DNA of 64,000 nt from Latrodectus hesperus (lineage: Eukaryota; Arthropoda; Arachnida; Araneae; Theridiidae): contig CM075853.1 of NCBI GenBank assembly GCA_037975125.1, positions 88,918,395-88,982,394 of the forward strand, given 5' to 3'. A program made the position numbers and the translations under genes. Within the stretch, counting starts at the first letter, position 1. The number at the start of each line of letters is the position of its first letter. This document shows positions 12,422 to 25,053 of this stretch, piece by piece. The notes beneath the pieces are model-generated. The model made no database searches. It was given only the letters and a program-made list of their open reading frames with translations, and had not been told where the DNA came from.

Positions 12422-14133
12422 TTCTCATATAAAAAAATAAAAAATATTAGATTGAATCAAATGATTTTAATCATTGCTCTAAAGTAGTTAAATGCATCAT
12501 ATCTTTTAAACAAAAAAATCAGAAAAACCTTTAAATATCTGTAGTAACTAGTTAATTCATTGTTTAATTGATAATTAGCTTTAATCCGTGCTACATCAAT
12601 ATTATATTTCTAAAATCATCAAATAATTTTCAAAATCATTAAAAGAAGTGGTTTGAATGCTTTAATACTTACAAACTGAAGAATTTTGACAAAATTGTAT
12701 ATTTTTAATAATTAGAAAAAATAATAAACTAACTTAATTGCCTAACAATAGCTTTTAATGGAAATAGTAAGCTACTGACTTCAGTTTAAATATTGCGAAA
12801 AAATTTTGATTGTAAGTTTTTCATGTTCCGAATGATTTCTGTTTCTATAATTTTGTAAAAAATATCGTTCCTTACTGAAATCTATGTTGTTATTATATTT
12901 ATTTTAGTATTTCTTGAATTGTTATGCCTAAATATTAAAATAAATATATCTCACGCGTGAAAATTGTTTTTAGAAGGAGAATAAAAGCAAAAATAAAAAT
13001 GGGGAAATCTTAACGCTACTATTTAGAATAATAATTTAGTTATGAAATATTTTATATAAAACTGTTAATATCACACATTTTTTCACATATATTCAAATTT
13101 ATTCTACATTAAATATTTTTCCCTTCACCGAACTATATCTACCTTGATATGCAAAAGATCAGAGGTAGTAAATTTCGAGAAGGATTTTGCTTTAATGTTA
13201 ACCTATTAAAAACTAATATCTTAATTTATTATCTTACCACAACTATAAAATTTATTTCTTATATTAGAGATATTTTATTCAAACTCAAACTTTTTCGCTT
13301 AATATCAGAATTTACTCATTGAAATTTTATTTCTAAAACACACGAAAGGATTGATCATACCATAGTGTTTATTTGTAATATTCTATTTCAGGAATGTAAA
13401 GTATAACCTTTAGTATTGCTGTTATTTATTAAGTGCTTGAAAATAAAAAAAAAAGTAATATTTAAAATATAGTTCTTAAATCATTAAATGAAAATATTTC
13501 TTTTACTGATGAAAGAAATTTAATATTTTCCGGAATTTGTAAGAAGCATAAACTTTTAATCAATGATTATATTTAGGGAATATTATATATATATATTAAA
13601 ATATCCTAAAGCTTACATGAACATTTATTAAAATAATTTTGAACCTCACAGTTAAGAAATTAAATAATTTATCTTGTTCTCTGCTGTTTTCCTTATACAA
13701 AATAACGTTTATTATTACGAAATACAAACACTTTTTATATATTTAAATTTGATCATTAATTTATGGTAACATCATTTTATTATGTTTCTGAAACAGATGT
13801 GCATTTTGTAAACATCTGTTGGAACAAGTGGTTACTAAGTGGCGAAAATTCTATACATTTTAGAAAATTAATATTGTTTTAAAACCTTATTTTTTAAATT
13901 TGAATATTTGATTCCAATCAAAAATTATTAACCAAATATTACGATATAGAATTAAAATTAATTTCATCGTGTTAAGATTTATGTTTTTGATTATTTTATA
14001 TCTCTCGATATATTTTCATATTTTTAGTTAGTTCTTATAGATGAATGTAATAAATAAACCTTGAAAATATAATTATAATATTAATTTGCAAATATTTACA
14101 TTTAAAACATTTGTGTCTTCAGTAAAAGTATGC

Positions 14134-14239
14134 ATCATGCTAATACCTAAGCTTTGTTTCCATTTACAGATAAATACAATCTTGTCACAAGATATATATT
14201 CATCAGAAAAGGTAAACGAAGCTCAGGTATTAGCATGAT
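14134..14239. repeat. Foldback with ~40-bp inverted arms (unit 1)
   Basis: The left arm contains CATGCTAATACCTAAGCTTT and the right arm contains AAGCTCAGGTATTAGCATG. A short central segment separates the arms. The same structure is in unit 2 with better pairing. It could be a small MITE nested in the ancestral element or an internal regulatory hairpin. Confidence 0.75.
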
Positions 14240-15431
14240 ACTGACATAAATATAATTTTTCTATGAAAATAATTTCATTATGAAGAAAAATTTAAAAATA
14301 TTAATTACAGTTGTGAATGTTAAAATTTTATTTAAAGTTTTATGATTCGTTTTAAAATCAAGTTTGATCGAATTAAATTAATTTTACAAAGTTATTTTTT
14401 AACGTTCAACAAAAATTCATGTAACCTATATTATTTTATTTACCTAAAAACATATCTTTTAAAACTAAGATTTTCCATTTTTTGTCGATCATTTATAAAA
14501 TTATATAAGTGTTTAAAATGATAATTCTACGAGCAAGCTATTCAATTTTTATATTAAAATTAGATTTAATGTAAAATTAATTAAAAACCTAGAAATCACA
14601 AGGATTAAACATTCTTAAGTAATATGGTTTTGTTAAAAACGATGAACTTGGTTCGAAAATTTTGACTTTTAAAAATCTTGATTTTTGGAACAAAAAAAAA
14701 AAAAATAAAAAAAAATATCGAATTTCGTTTTCTGTCTAGCTTGTATTCTTTACATTTACTTATTTAAAACCTATTTTTAATTATTACAATTTATAACAAA
14801 AACCTGTTTTAGCCTAAGAGAAATCATTCTGGAGGAATATAATGAAATCGGGCATAATTATTGTAAAAAATAATGTTCGATTTATGCCGATTCTGCACTG
14901 TAAAAAATTAAAAAGATCTTAATGTATAAATTATTGAATCAAAAAGAAAATATGCCATTGCGTAAAACAATATGAAAAAACAAAAACAAACTCTTTTGAA
15001 TAAAAAAAATATTTTAAAATCGTAAGAATGTCCTATTAAAAATTAAAAATAAGTAGACATTCATCATTGGTAAAGTAAACGACTGAGAAAATTTCGCATA
15101 ATCATGAGATAAGAATGTTAAAATTCTTGTCTAGTATGAATACCTGTATTGATTTGTTTGTCCTTAAACGATCTTTTTTACACGAGGTCTAATTAGATCG
15201 GGAACAACAATTAAAAGTCTAATTCCCAATAAGAATTTTATTCAATAGAAAACTTAAATACTGAGTGTATCAGTTTTTGAAAAATAAAAAATAATACAAA
15301 TTTACATGTTTTGGCTGAGAATATTTATGATTTTATTATAAAAAATATATAAGTATATAATTCAATGCTCCAAAGAAATTAAATCTTAAACTCCATTGAA
15401 GCTTTTAACTTGCATAATCTAGTATGGTGAA

Positions 15432-15645
15432 GATGTTATTAAAATTATGAGTGTACAGACAATTTTTACTATTTCAACGTCAATTGTTAGCTGTGAACGT
15501 TCGTTCAGTAAATTAAAATTAATTCTGACATATACGATCAACCATGGGACAAAATAATTGGAGTGACTTAGCATTTTTAAGCAGTGAATTTGAAAAACTT
15601 GAAGTGATCAACACTGATGAAGTAAATAATGAAATTCATCATTAA
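15432..15645 (+). pseudogene. hAT transposase C-terminal dimerisation domain relic (unit 1)
   Basis: One frame reads TIFTISTSIVSCERSFSKLK, matching the hAT signature in which a Ser-(Cys/Ala)-(Glu)-Arg-Ser-Phe-Ser-Lys-Leu-Lys core begins the dimerisation domain. The following part, MGQNNWSDLAFLSSEFEKLE and then VINTDEVNNEIHH, is in another phase and ends at TAA 15643-15645. Family members carry an R-S-T-M segment here followed by a Leu-rich helix, which this resembles. A 1-base frameshift lies at about 15525-15543. I found no BED zinc finger or RNase H-like catalytic core upstream. The remnant therefore identifies the element's ancestry but encodes nothing functional. Confidence 0.75.
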
Positions 15646-15978
15646 TGGCAAATAAAATGTATGCATAACTAATTAATTTATCCTAACTCACTGTTATTTA
15701 TAAATACATTTAATCTATATATATTATATATTAACATCATTCACTGCTGTAAAATATACATTTTTGAAAATAATTATATTAATATGTAAAATTAATAATT
15801 ATTTTAAATTATTTATAAATTATAGCAAGTCTTATTATTTTCTTGTTACATTTCTGAATCCAATTCTCGAGTTCTGATTATTTTTATTCGATTTTTGTTG
15901 TTTCAAATTAAAAAGCATAACCTAAATCTTCAGAACTATTTACAACTTGAATTATTTTAAAGAAAGTGCTTTTATTAT

Positions 15979-16286
15979 TTGCATTATAATATCTTTATGA
16001 GTTTATATTATATTACTATTTATTGTGGGAGAGCACCAAAATAGATATCCTTCAAATTCCCATGAACTGGGTAAAACGCAAACAGCATCTGTGTCTCGAT
16101 AGATCATTTTATAATTGGAATCCAGCCTTTCATTATAATATCCATCCTTGCATTATAATATCTTTATGAGTTTATATTATATTACTATTTATTGTGGGAG
16201 AGCACCAAAATAGATATCCTTCAAATTCCCATGAACTGGGTAAAACGCAAACAGCATCTGTGTCTCGATAGATCATTTTATAATTG
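15979..16286. repeat. 139-bp direct duplication within unit 1
   Basis: 15979-16117 and 16148-16286 are essentially identical and are separated by 30 bp. Unit 2 has a single copy near 25383-25522, so the duplication arose in unit 1 after the units diverged. Confidence 0.9.
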
Positions 16287-16439
16287 CTTACTTTATTGAC
16301 AGGAGATATTCTGGTTCATGGAAAAGTGTTATCTCCCCTAGTTTGTTGATCGATTTTAAATTATTACCAGATGTGGGAAAAGCAGTTTAACTTCCTGTGG
16401 TATTTGTACTCAAAATTTCTCAAGGGAGGCTGGTTGCCA

Positions 16440-17256
16440 CTTTGGTTGCCAATTTTTCTTTTTTATGTTTATTCAATATCATGCAAAGAACTCTCGTTGG
16501 GAGCACTTTAACCTAAGCAAAATATTTTCTTAATCTTTTGTGTTTAAATAACCTTATGTTTTGAAATCATTATGTTAATCTCAACTAAAGTTAGGTGTAG
16601 AAAAATTTCTTAGGAACAGAAGGTACATGGCCATTTAGGCTAGGAACCTAACAAACACTAGATCCACTTCTTCTTGCCACTTTGGATGACCGAGTTCCAG
16701 TGCTCCAGGCGCTCACCACCAATTTATTAGCTTTGACTGCCAATGGGGAGTAATTATTAGTCACAGGGAAAGATTTTAATGAGGATATAACAATTATTTC
16801 CATTTACCTATCATTTGGTTAATCGTCGAGCCATGTATTTTCATCTGGTATGACCAAGCCGCGTGACATCACACTCATTCATATTCTTTATAAATAAAAA
16901 TAAATAGGGACTATTTACAAGGTCAGATATCTTGCATGCATATTCTTGAATAATCCATACATTTAGTAGAGTTTATTTGCCGAAAATATTTCTAGATTAT
17001 TTTAATTATAAAGTATACACAAACAGTAAATATTATTTCATAAATTGATATAAGTAAAAATTTCTTTTTTTTCCATACACTTGTTCCCACATTTTCTAGA
17101 TTAGATTAGTAATATAAATACTTATACACACACTTTTAACAATATTTACAGTAATGGTCAGTACAACTCTGCACATACATTTAGATGCAAGTAGTAATGA
17201 ATGTGAATTAATTTAAAGAGATTTGCAAGAAAGAGTGATAATGCCTTAATTCTGAC
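16440..17256. other. Unit 1 segment missing from unit 2
   Basis: Unit 2 (about 25670-25700) joins sequence matching 16430 to a ~30-bp piece matching 16672-16702 and then to sequence matching 17257. TTGCCACTTTGG occurs at both sides of the first gap, which suggests deletion from unit 2 between short direct repeats. The segment has slightly higher GC at 16650-16870 but no recognisable coding content. Confidence 0.7.
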
Positions 17257-18350
17257 TCAGTTTGCTGAGTTTTCAGATCAAAATTTCTCAAGAAAGCGTG
17301 GGAAAATCTCTTGCCAAAATTCTTTATGCACAAGAATAAACCTACAAATTGCACGGATGTTAGTAATAAGAGTTGAAGACAAATATCCATAATTATTGAT
17401 AATAGTTTTTTATAAATTGATTTTTAGTTGTTACAACCCTTTAGTTTCTTTTGCATATTTGTAACTACTTATATAATCTTATGAACTTACAAAACAAACT
17501 GTATAAATGAAATAATTAAAAATCAGTTAAATAAATATATACTTATGTGTCGAGATTTAGGTGATCTGGGCAAAAAACTTGGAGATTAAATTATAAGCTC
17601 AGCAAATGTTACAAAATAAGTGGTTTTATTGCATTAACAAGAGTTAATATCTTATATTTGAATGATTTGGAGTTTGAATAATGAGAAATGCTGAATATGC
17701 TATTGCAAAAAATTAGTGATTAGTAACTTCAACATACAAATATACACAATAAATATATTTAATTCACAGGTTTAATTCAAAAACATTTATTCCTTTATTA
17801 CACATATTTAATTTTGGTAAGTAGGAGAATACATATGTAAATTATAGTATTTAATGATACTTATGTAATATGTTATATACTTTCAGATAAAAGATATAAA
17901 GTATAAATATGCTAATTTTTATTCATGTAATTTATGATTATCAGATATAATATGGCAAAAACAATTTTAAATTTAATTGCTGAAAAAATAGGGAAAATCA
18001 TCAATAAGTACTTAAACTACCATGCAAGCTTCAATTTAAATTATCTAATCTCTTTTCATTGCTTTCAAAAGCACATGATGAGTTTTGATGAAATAATTTT
18101 ATTTATAGAAGATAAGTAATACTATTGGTTATGTTATATTTAACTTTTTCATTTAAAGGTCCAAGTATTAATATTGAAATGTCATAACCACTGGTACCAA
18201 ATGCATTAATAAAATCATTGTTCTAAAAAATGAGTTACACCAACAAGAAAAGTACTTATTTAATCATGTACGCTTGGATGAAAGATATGATAGATTGTTG
18301 TCTATGTTTTTGTTGTATGATATTTATAGTTACTTATTGTGTTATGTTAT

Positions 18351-18431
18351 TTACAAATATAAAAATCAAAAACTTTTATTTTTAGTTATTTTTACTAACA
18401 ATAAATGTTTTTGATTTTTATATTTGTAAAT
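18351..18431. repeat. Hairpin with ~25-bp arms near the right end of unit 1
   Basis: ATTTACAAATATAAAAATCA is followed about 40 bases later by its inverted copy TGATTTTTATATTTGTAAAT. The unit 2 equivalent lies at about 26810-26890 with a few arm mismatches. Confidence 0.85.
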
Positions 18432-18809
18432 GAACGTCTATTAATGCCGATAAAATACTTTTAATATTTGAAGTGCAAAATGACAAAGAATTATTTTTTG
18501 AATTTTTTTCCATTATATAATAAGACAATCGCTTTATAAAATTATCTGAAAAATCCTAATATAATTATGAACGAAATATCTTAGAACAAGAAAAACGCTG
18601 CTAAATATACTACGTTCACTCCATGTCATAATGATGTTTATTTCTCCACCTTTATTTCACCCAATCACATTTTCCCCGGGCAACGATAGCTCCGCCTACA
18701 GCTCATCGTAGCTGGGTTACCATGCTGTGACTGTAATCGCTTAGATTTGGCGAAGAAGGCGAGGAAATGTGTCATTTGGCGGAGGCAACACGAATAACCG
18801 TATATCCCC

Positions 18810-18879
18810 TAAACCATCACTTCACAACTGGTATAAAGGCAAAAAACCAGGAATTTCCATATCTCTCCCTTGTGACAAG
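18810..18879. other. 70-bp spacer between the two hAT-like units
   Basis: This sequence lies between the right terminus of unit 1 and the left terminus of unit 2. It is not similar to gag or to the units and has no flanking duplication of its own. It probably comes from the donor locus of the composite element. Confidence 0.6.
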
Positions 18880-20381
18880 GAGAGTTTACGGGAAGTCGTG
18901 TTGGCTAGGTAAACTGTAACCGTACTTGGTACATTTTGGCGACGTTCCTTATTTAATACAAACCTAAAGAGGTAGTCTGAAAAGGGGTGTGGTGAATGAC
19001 GTGACCTAGTAGAGCGGTTGTAATAATGCAAGCAAATGAGGAAAACGCTAACAGAAATTTTATGAATCGAAAAGCAAATGAATGCAATAATATTTAAAAT
19101 CGCTTTCTATAATGATTCATGAATTCAATTTTTTTCTCTTTAATAAAAGAAATTAAATTTTTTTGAATCATAAATTGTTAATCACAGAATAATTGTAAAA
19201 TTTATCTTTCTTTTAAATTTTATAAAATGTGTATGGAATAAATTCTGTTAACAAAATAGGTCATTTATCTAACTACTTCTAAAATTAAATTTCTAATCTT
19301 ATTTTACAATTCAATTTACTTTATCTAAAACCATGTTAATAATAAATTTTTATTTAATCAATTTAATTTGCCATTTATTTGTAGCTTCAGAATTTAAATT
19401 GAGTATTTAATTTCAAATCCTTTAAAAGTGTGAAATTAACTATGTAATAAAATGAAACTTATAATTGGAATAAATGTTTAAAGATTTGTACTCATCCAAA
19501 GAATAGAAAATTATTTTTTTGATAATCACCATTTATTGATTAGAAGTGAGCAAAATTATTTCTTTATTACTCCATCTATTACAAAAATGAAAATATATTA
19601 TTAATACTCATTCTAGAAAACAGTAGTTTTATGTATGTTTTTAATCATATCTTTTACGCATAAGTTTACACAAAAATAAGGCAGATTTTGAAGTTCAAAT
19701 TTGATCAAATATTTAAAAATTGTTCATGTCCTTAGACTGGAAAAAAAATTATTGTCAGATCTGATAGTCATAGTTAATAATTTAATTTTTCTTGCTTATA
19801 GTATTTATACCTTTATAGAGTATTATAAGATTAATGTTATTTTCTTAAATCTAAAAATTAAAATTTCCTTTTGAATAAGCAATGTTTTTGCCTTATTTTA
19901 AATTTTTCTTTCAAAAGAAAAATATTCATTTTAGGAAATATATATTCAAAGAGAAATTCTCAATGATATAAATTATTCAAAAGTTGCTTGTTATAAAAGT
20001 ATTTACCTTCAGCTGGTAACCAAATATAATTTTGCCATTATTTTCAAAGAGTGTATAAAATATGAGCCAAATCACAAATACTGAAAAAAATAAAATTATT
20101 TTTCTTTTAGTAGATATATCGTTTAAAATTTAAAAGACATTCAATTTTTCCTAAAATTATAGCTGATTATTTAACTAACTTAAAAATTAATTTTCAAGAT
20201 TCATTAATGTTGTAATTTTCAATAGTTATCCTAGAACAGAATTTCAATATTTATACAATTAAATGTATTTCAACAACCTAAATATAAATTGCGATTTATC
20301 AATACATTGTAATTATTTTTCAAAAATTTAATTTCAAAAATTTATAGTAAAAGAGAAGAGTATATCACGTTTGCACTTTAT

Positions 20382-20410
20382 CTGATAAAGAAGCATTACT
20401 TCTTTATCAG
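20382..20410. repeat. 12-bp perfect hairpin, inverted loop CATTA (unit 2)
   Basis: The arms are the same as at 10914-10942, but the 5-base loop is the reverse complement. The whole 29-bp element is the exact inversion of its unit 1 counterpart. Confidence 0.9.
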
Positions 20411-21531
20411 AAAAACTGTAAATGTGATATACCTACAATTAAACTATATATATAACAAATGTTACTTAAAAATATTATCCCCGAAATGTACTGGCCAAAT
20501 TGCTTTTTCTTAATAAGAAACTAAGCGTCCTTAGTTAAAATATTACCTCTAGTAATTTACAAAATACCTCAAAAAATAATGAAAACTGTACTAAAAATAT
20601 GCAAATGATTATGGAAAAGGAGGAAAGTTAATGAAAAATTTTATTTTTTATACTTTTTGCAGTTATAAATTTAAACTTTTGAAATGTCTTCTATTTTAGT
20701 TTAAAGTTATATAGTCAAGTTATATAGCCGAAGTCAAGTTACATGTCTATAAAAAATTATAATATTGATTAATCAAATAAATCTTTTCTATTTCAAATAA
20801 AAAATATAATATATAATTAATATTGCTTCGGCTGATAAATATGTCGTCAGCACTTCTCTCTGGATGTGGTTATTTACTATTTAAAAAAAATCAAAATGAA
20901 AAATTTTTTAAATATTTTACTTTTCTAAAATATTATTTAACATTCTATTAATTTTTTATAAGATATTAGATCCTTTTATTTAACAAACAATATTTTATTA
21001 AAATTTTATATTTTGTTTTGTAAATATAAAATGTTAACTTTTAATTGTATTTTAACAACAATAACATGATGAGATATAGCTCTCAAAAGAAATGGGAAAC
21101 TTCATAAAATTGAAATATCATTAATGAAAAATTCTTAAAATTAAATTACAAATACAAGAATTGCGTTAGATGTCCTTAAAATTTGCATCCTTACTAATCA
21201 ATAAGAAACAGATATAACACCCTGTATAACACCCCCATTAGCTCTTGTCAAGAATACAAAAGCCTCTAATTATTGATGGGACTTATTTCCGGCTTTACAC
21301 TAGAACATCTCAAAATAATTGCATTGTAATGACTTACAGCGGGGAAGTCCATCAATCGCTGTCAGCTGAAGAAACCAACATGTGCTAGTGGTTTGCTTTG
21401 TGAATGTCCGGCTAGAAAATTTCTACAAGTCCCTGTTATAATTTTTTGCAACACTAAATATGAATTTTCTTTATTTAGAAAATATTATCTGGAAATTTAT
21501 TACTAAGCAATTTTTGTATTTAAATTCTAAA

Positions 21532-21656
<125 letters not shown>

Positions 21657-23563
21657 TTCTGATATAAAAAATATTAGATTGGATCAAATGATTTTAATCA
21701 TTGCTCTAAAGTAGTTAAATGCATCATATCTTTTAAACAAAAAATCAGAAAAACTTTTAAATATCTGTAGTAACTAGTTAATTCGTTGTTTAATTGATAA
21801 TTAGCTTTAATCCTTGCAACATCAACATTATATTTCTAAAATCATCAAATAATTTTCAAAATCATTAAAAGTTTTTATAAAATTTATAAAATTGAATGCT
21901 GTAATACTTACAAACTGAAGAATTTTGACAAAATTGTATATTTTTAATAATTAGAAAAAATAATAAACTAACTTAATTGCCTAACATTAGCTTTTAGGGG
22001 AAATAGTAAGCTACTGACTTCTGTTTAAATATTTGGAAAAAATGTTGATTGTAAATTTTTCATGATCCGAATGATTTCTGTTTCTATAATTTTGTAAAAA
22101 ATATCATTCCTTACTGGAATCTATTGTTATTATATTTATTTTAGTATTTCTTGAATTGTTATGCCTAAATATTAAAATAAATATATCTCACGCATGAAAA
22201 TTGTTTTTAGAAGGAGAATAAAAGCAAAAATAAAAATGGGGAAATCTTAACGCTACTATTTAGAATAGTAATTTAGTTATTAAATATTTAATATAAAACT
22301 GTTAATATCACACATTTTTTCACATATATTCAAATTAATTCTGCATTAAATATTTTTCCCTTCACCGAACTATATCTACCTTGATATGCAAAAGATCAGA
22401 AGTGGTAAATTTCGAGAAACATTGCTTAAAAAAATAATTTTGTAAAATAATGTTTTAACTTCCTTCTTCATTTGATAGTTATAAAATATAAATATTTTGC
22501 TTCACTTGATTGCATCAAATGTTTTTTAAATAGTTTTGATTAAAGTACTAAATATTTATAAAATACATTTTTGTGAGCATAAATTCACTAATCGGAAATA
22601 AATACTTTACCTGGTTTCGACAGCATTAATTTTGCTTTAATGTTAACCTATTAAAAACAAGTATCTTAATTTATTATCTTACCGCAACTATAAAATTTAT
22701 TTCTTATATTAGAGATATTTTATTCAAACCCAAATTTTTTAGCTTAATATCAGAATTTACTCATTGAAATTTTATTTCTAAAACACACAAAAAGGATTGA
22801 TCATACCGTAGTGTTTATTTGTAATATTCTATTTCAGGAATGTAAAGTATAACCTTTAGTATTGCTGTTATTTATTGAAGTACTTGAAAATCAAAATGTA
22901 ATATTTAAAATATAGTTCTTAAATCATTAAATGAAAATATTTCTTTTACTGATGAAGGAAGTTTAATATTTTCCGGAATTTGTAAGAAACATTAACTTTT
23001 AATCAATGATTGCATTTAGGGAATATTAGTTTAAAATATCCTAAAACTTACATAAACATTTATTGAAATAATTTTGAACCTCAGAGTTAAGAAATTAAAT
23101 AATTTATCTTGTTCTCTGCTGTTTCCCTTATACAAAATAACGTTTATTATTACGAAATACAAACACTTTTTACATATTTAAATTTGATCATTAATTTATA
23201 GTAACATCATTTTTTATGTTTCTGAAACTGATGTGCATTTTGTAAACATCTGTTGGAACAAGTGGTTACTAAGTGGCGAAAATTCTATACATTTTAGAAA
23301 ATTAATATTGTTTTAAAACCTTATTTTTTAAATTTGAATATTTGATACCAAACAAAAAATATTAACCAAATATTACGATATAGAATTAAAATTAATTTCA
23401 TCATGTTAAGATTTATGTTTTTGATTATTTTATATCTCTCGATATATTTTCATATTTTTAGTTAGTTCTTATAGATAAATATGATAAATAAACCTTGAAA
23501 GTATAATTATAACATTAATTTGCAAGTATTTACTTTTAAAACATTTGTATCTTCAGTAAAAGT

Positions 23564-23674
23564 ATGCATCATGCTAATACCTAAGCTTTGTTTCCATTTT
23601 CTGATAAATATAATCTTGTCACAAAGCTAAATATTCATCAGAAAAGGGAAACGAAGCTCAGGTATTAGCATGAC
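23564..23674. repeat. Foldback with ~45-bp inverted arms (unit 2)
   Basis: This is the counterpart of 14134-14239. Pairing extends through GCTAATACCTAAGCTTTG and TTTCCATTTTCTGATAAATA against the right arm with only a few mismatches. Confidence 0.8.
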
Positions 23675-24837
23675 TCTGACATAAATATAATTTTTCTATG
23701 AAAATAATTTCATTATGAAGAAAAATTTAAATATATTAATTACTGTTGTAAATGTTAAAATTTTATTTAAAGTTTTATGATTCGTTTTAAAATCAAGTTT
23801 GATCGAATTAAATTAATTTTACAAAGTTATTTTTTAACGTTCAACAAAAATTCATGTAACCTACATTATTTTATTTACCAAAAAACATATTTTTTAAAAC
23901 TAAGATTTTCCATTTTTTGTCGATCATTTATAAAATTATATAAGTATTTAAAATGATAAATCTACGAGCAAGCTATTTAATTTTTAAATTAAAATTAGAT
24001 TTAATGTAAAATTAATTAAAAACCTAGAAATCACAAAGATTTAATATTCTTCAATAATATGGTTTTGTTAAAAACGATGAACTTGGTTCGAAAATTTTGA
24101 CTTTTAAAAATCTTGATTTTTGGAACAAAAAAAAAATGTATCGAATTTCGTTTTCTGTCTTGCTCGTGTTCTTTACATTTACTTATTTAAAACCTATTTT
24201 TAATTATTACAATTTATAACAAAAACCTGTTTTAGCTTAAGAGAAATCATTCTGGAGGAATATAATGAAATCGGGCATAATTATTGTAAAAAATAATGTT
24301 CGATTTATGCTGATTCTGCACTGTAAAAAATTAAAAAGATCTTAATGTATAAATTATTGAATCAAAAAGAAAATATGTCATTGCGTAAAACAATATGAAA
24401 AAACAAAAACAAGCTCTTTTGAATAAAAAAATAAATATTTTAAAATCGCAAGAATGTCCTATTAAAAATTAAAAATAAGTAGACATTCATCATTGGTAAA
24501 GTAAACGACTGAGAAAATTTCGCATAATCATGAGATAAGAATGTTAAAACTCTTGTCTAGTATGAATACCTGCATTGATTTGTTTGTCCTTAAACTATCT
24601 TTTTTACAAGGTCTAGTTAGATCGGGAACAACAATTAAAAGTCTAATTCCCAATAAGAATTTTAGTCAATAGAAAACTTAAATACTGAGTGTTTCAGTTT
24701 TTGAAAAATAAAAAATATTAGAAATTTACATGTTTTGGCTGAGAATATTTATGATTTTATTATAAAAAATATATAAGTATATAATTCAATGCTCCAAAGA
24801 AATTAAATCTTAAACTCCATTGAAGCTGCATAATGTG

Positions 24838-25053
24838 AAGATGTTACTAAAATTATGAGTGTACAGACAATTTTTACTATTTCAACGTCAATTGTTAGCT
24901 GTGAACGTTCGTTCAGTAAATTAAAATTAATTCTGACATATACGATCAACCATGGGACAAAATTATTGGAGTGACTTAGCATTTTTAAGCGGCGAATTTG
25001 AAAAAATTGAAGTGATCACCACTGATGAAGTAATTAATCAAATTCATCATTAA
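24838..25053 (+). pseudogene. hAT transposase C-terminal relic (unit 2)
   Basis: This has the same order as the unit 1 relic: SCERSFSKLKLI in one phase, then MGQNYWSDLAFLSGEFEKIE in another, ending at TAA 25051-25053. The frameshift around ACATATACGATCAACC is identical in both units, so the protein was already dead before the two units separated. Confidence 0.75.

Noticed and set aside
18822..19031. Minus-strand frame at the junction of the two hAT-like units
   Set aside because: It crosses the spacer and a terminal repeat and matches no known domain; a chance frame.
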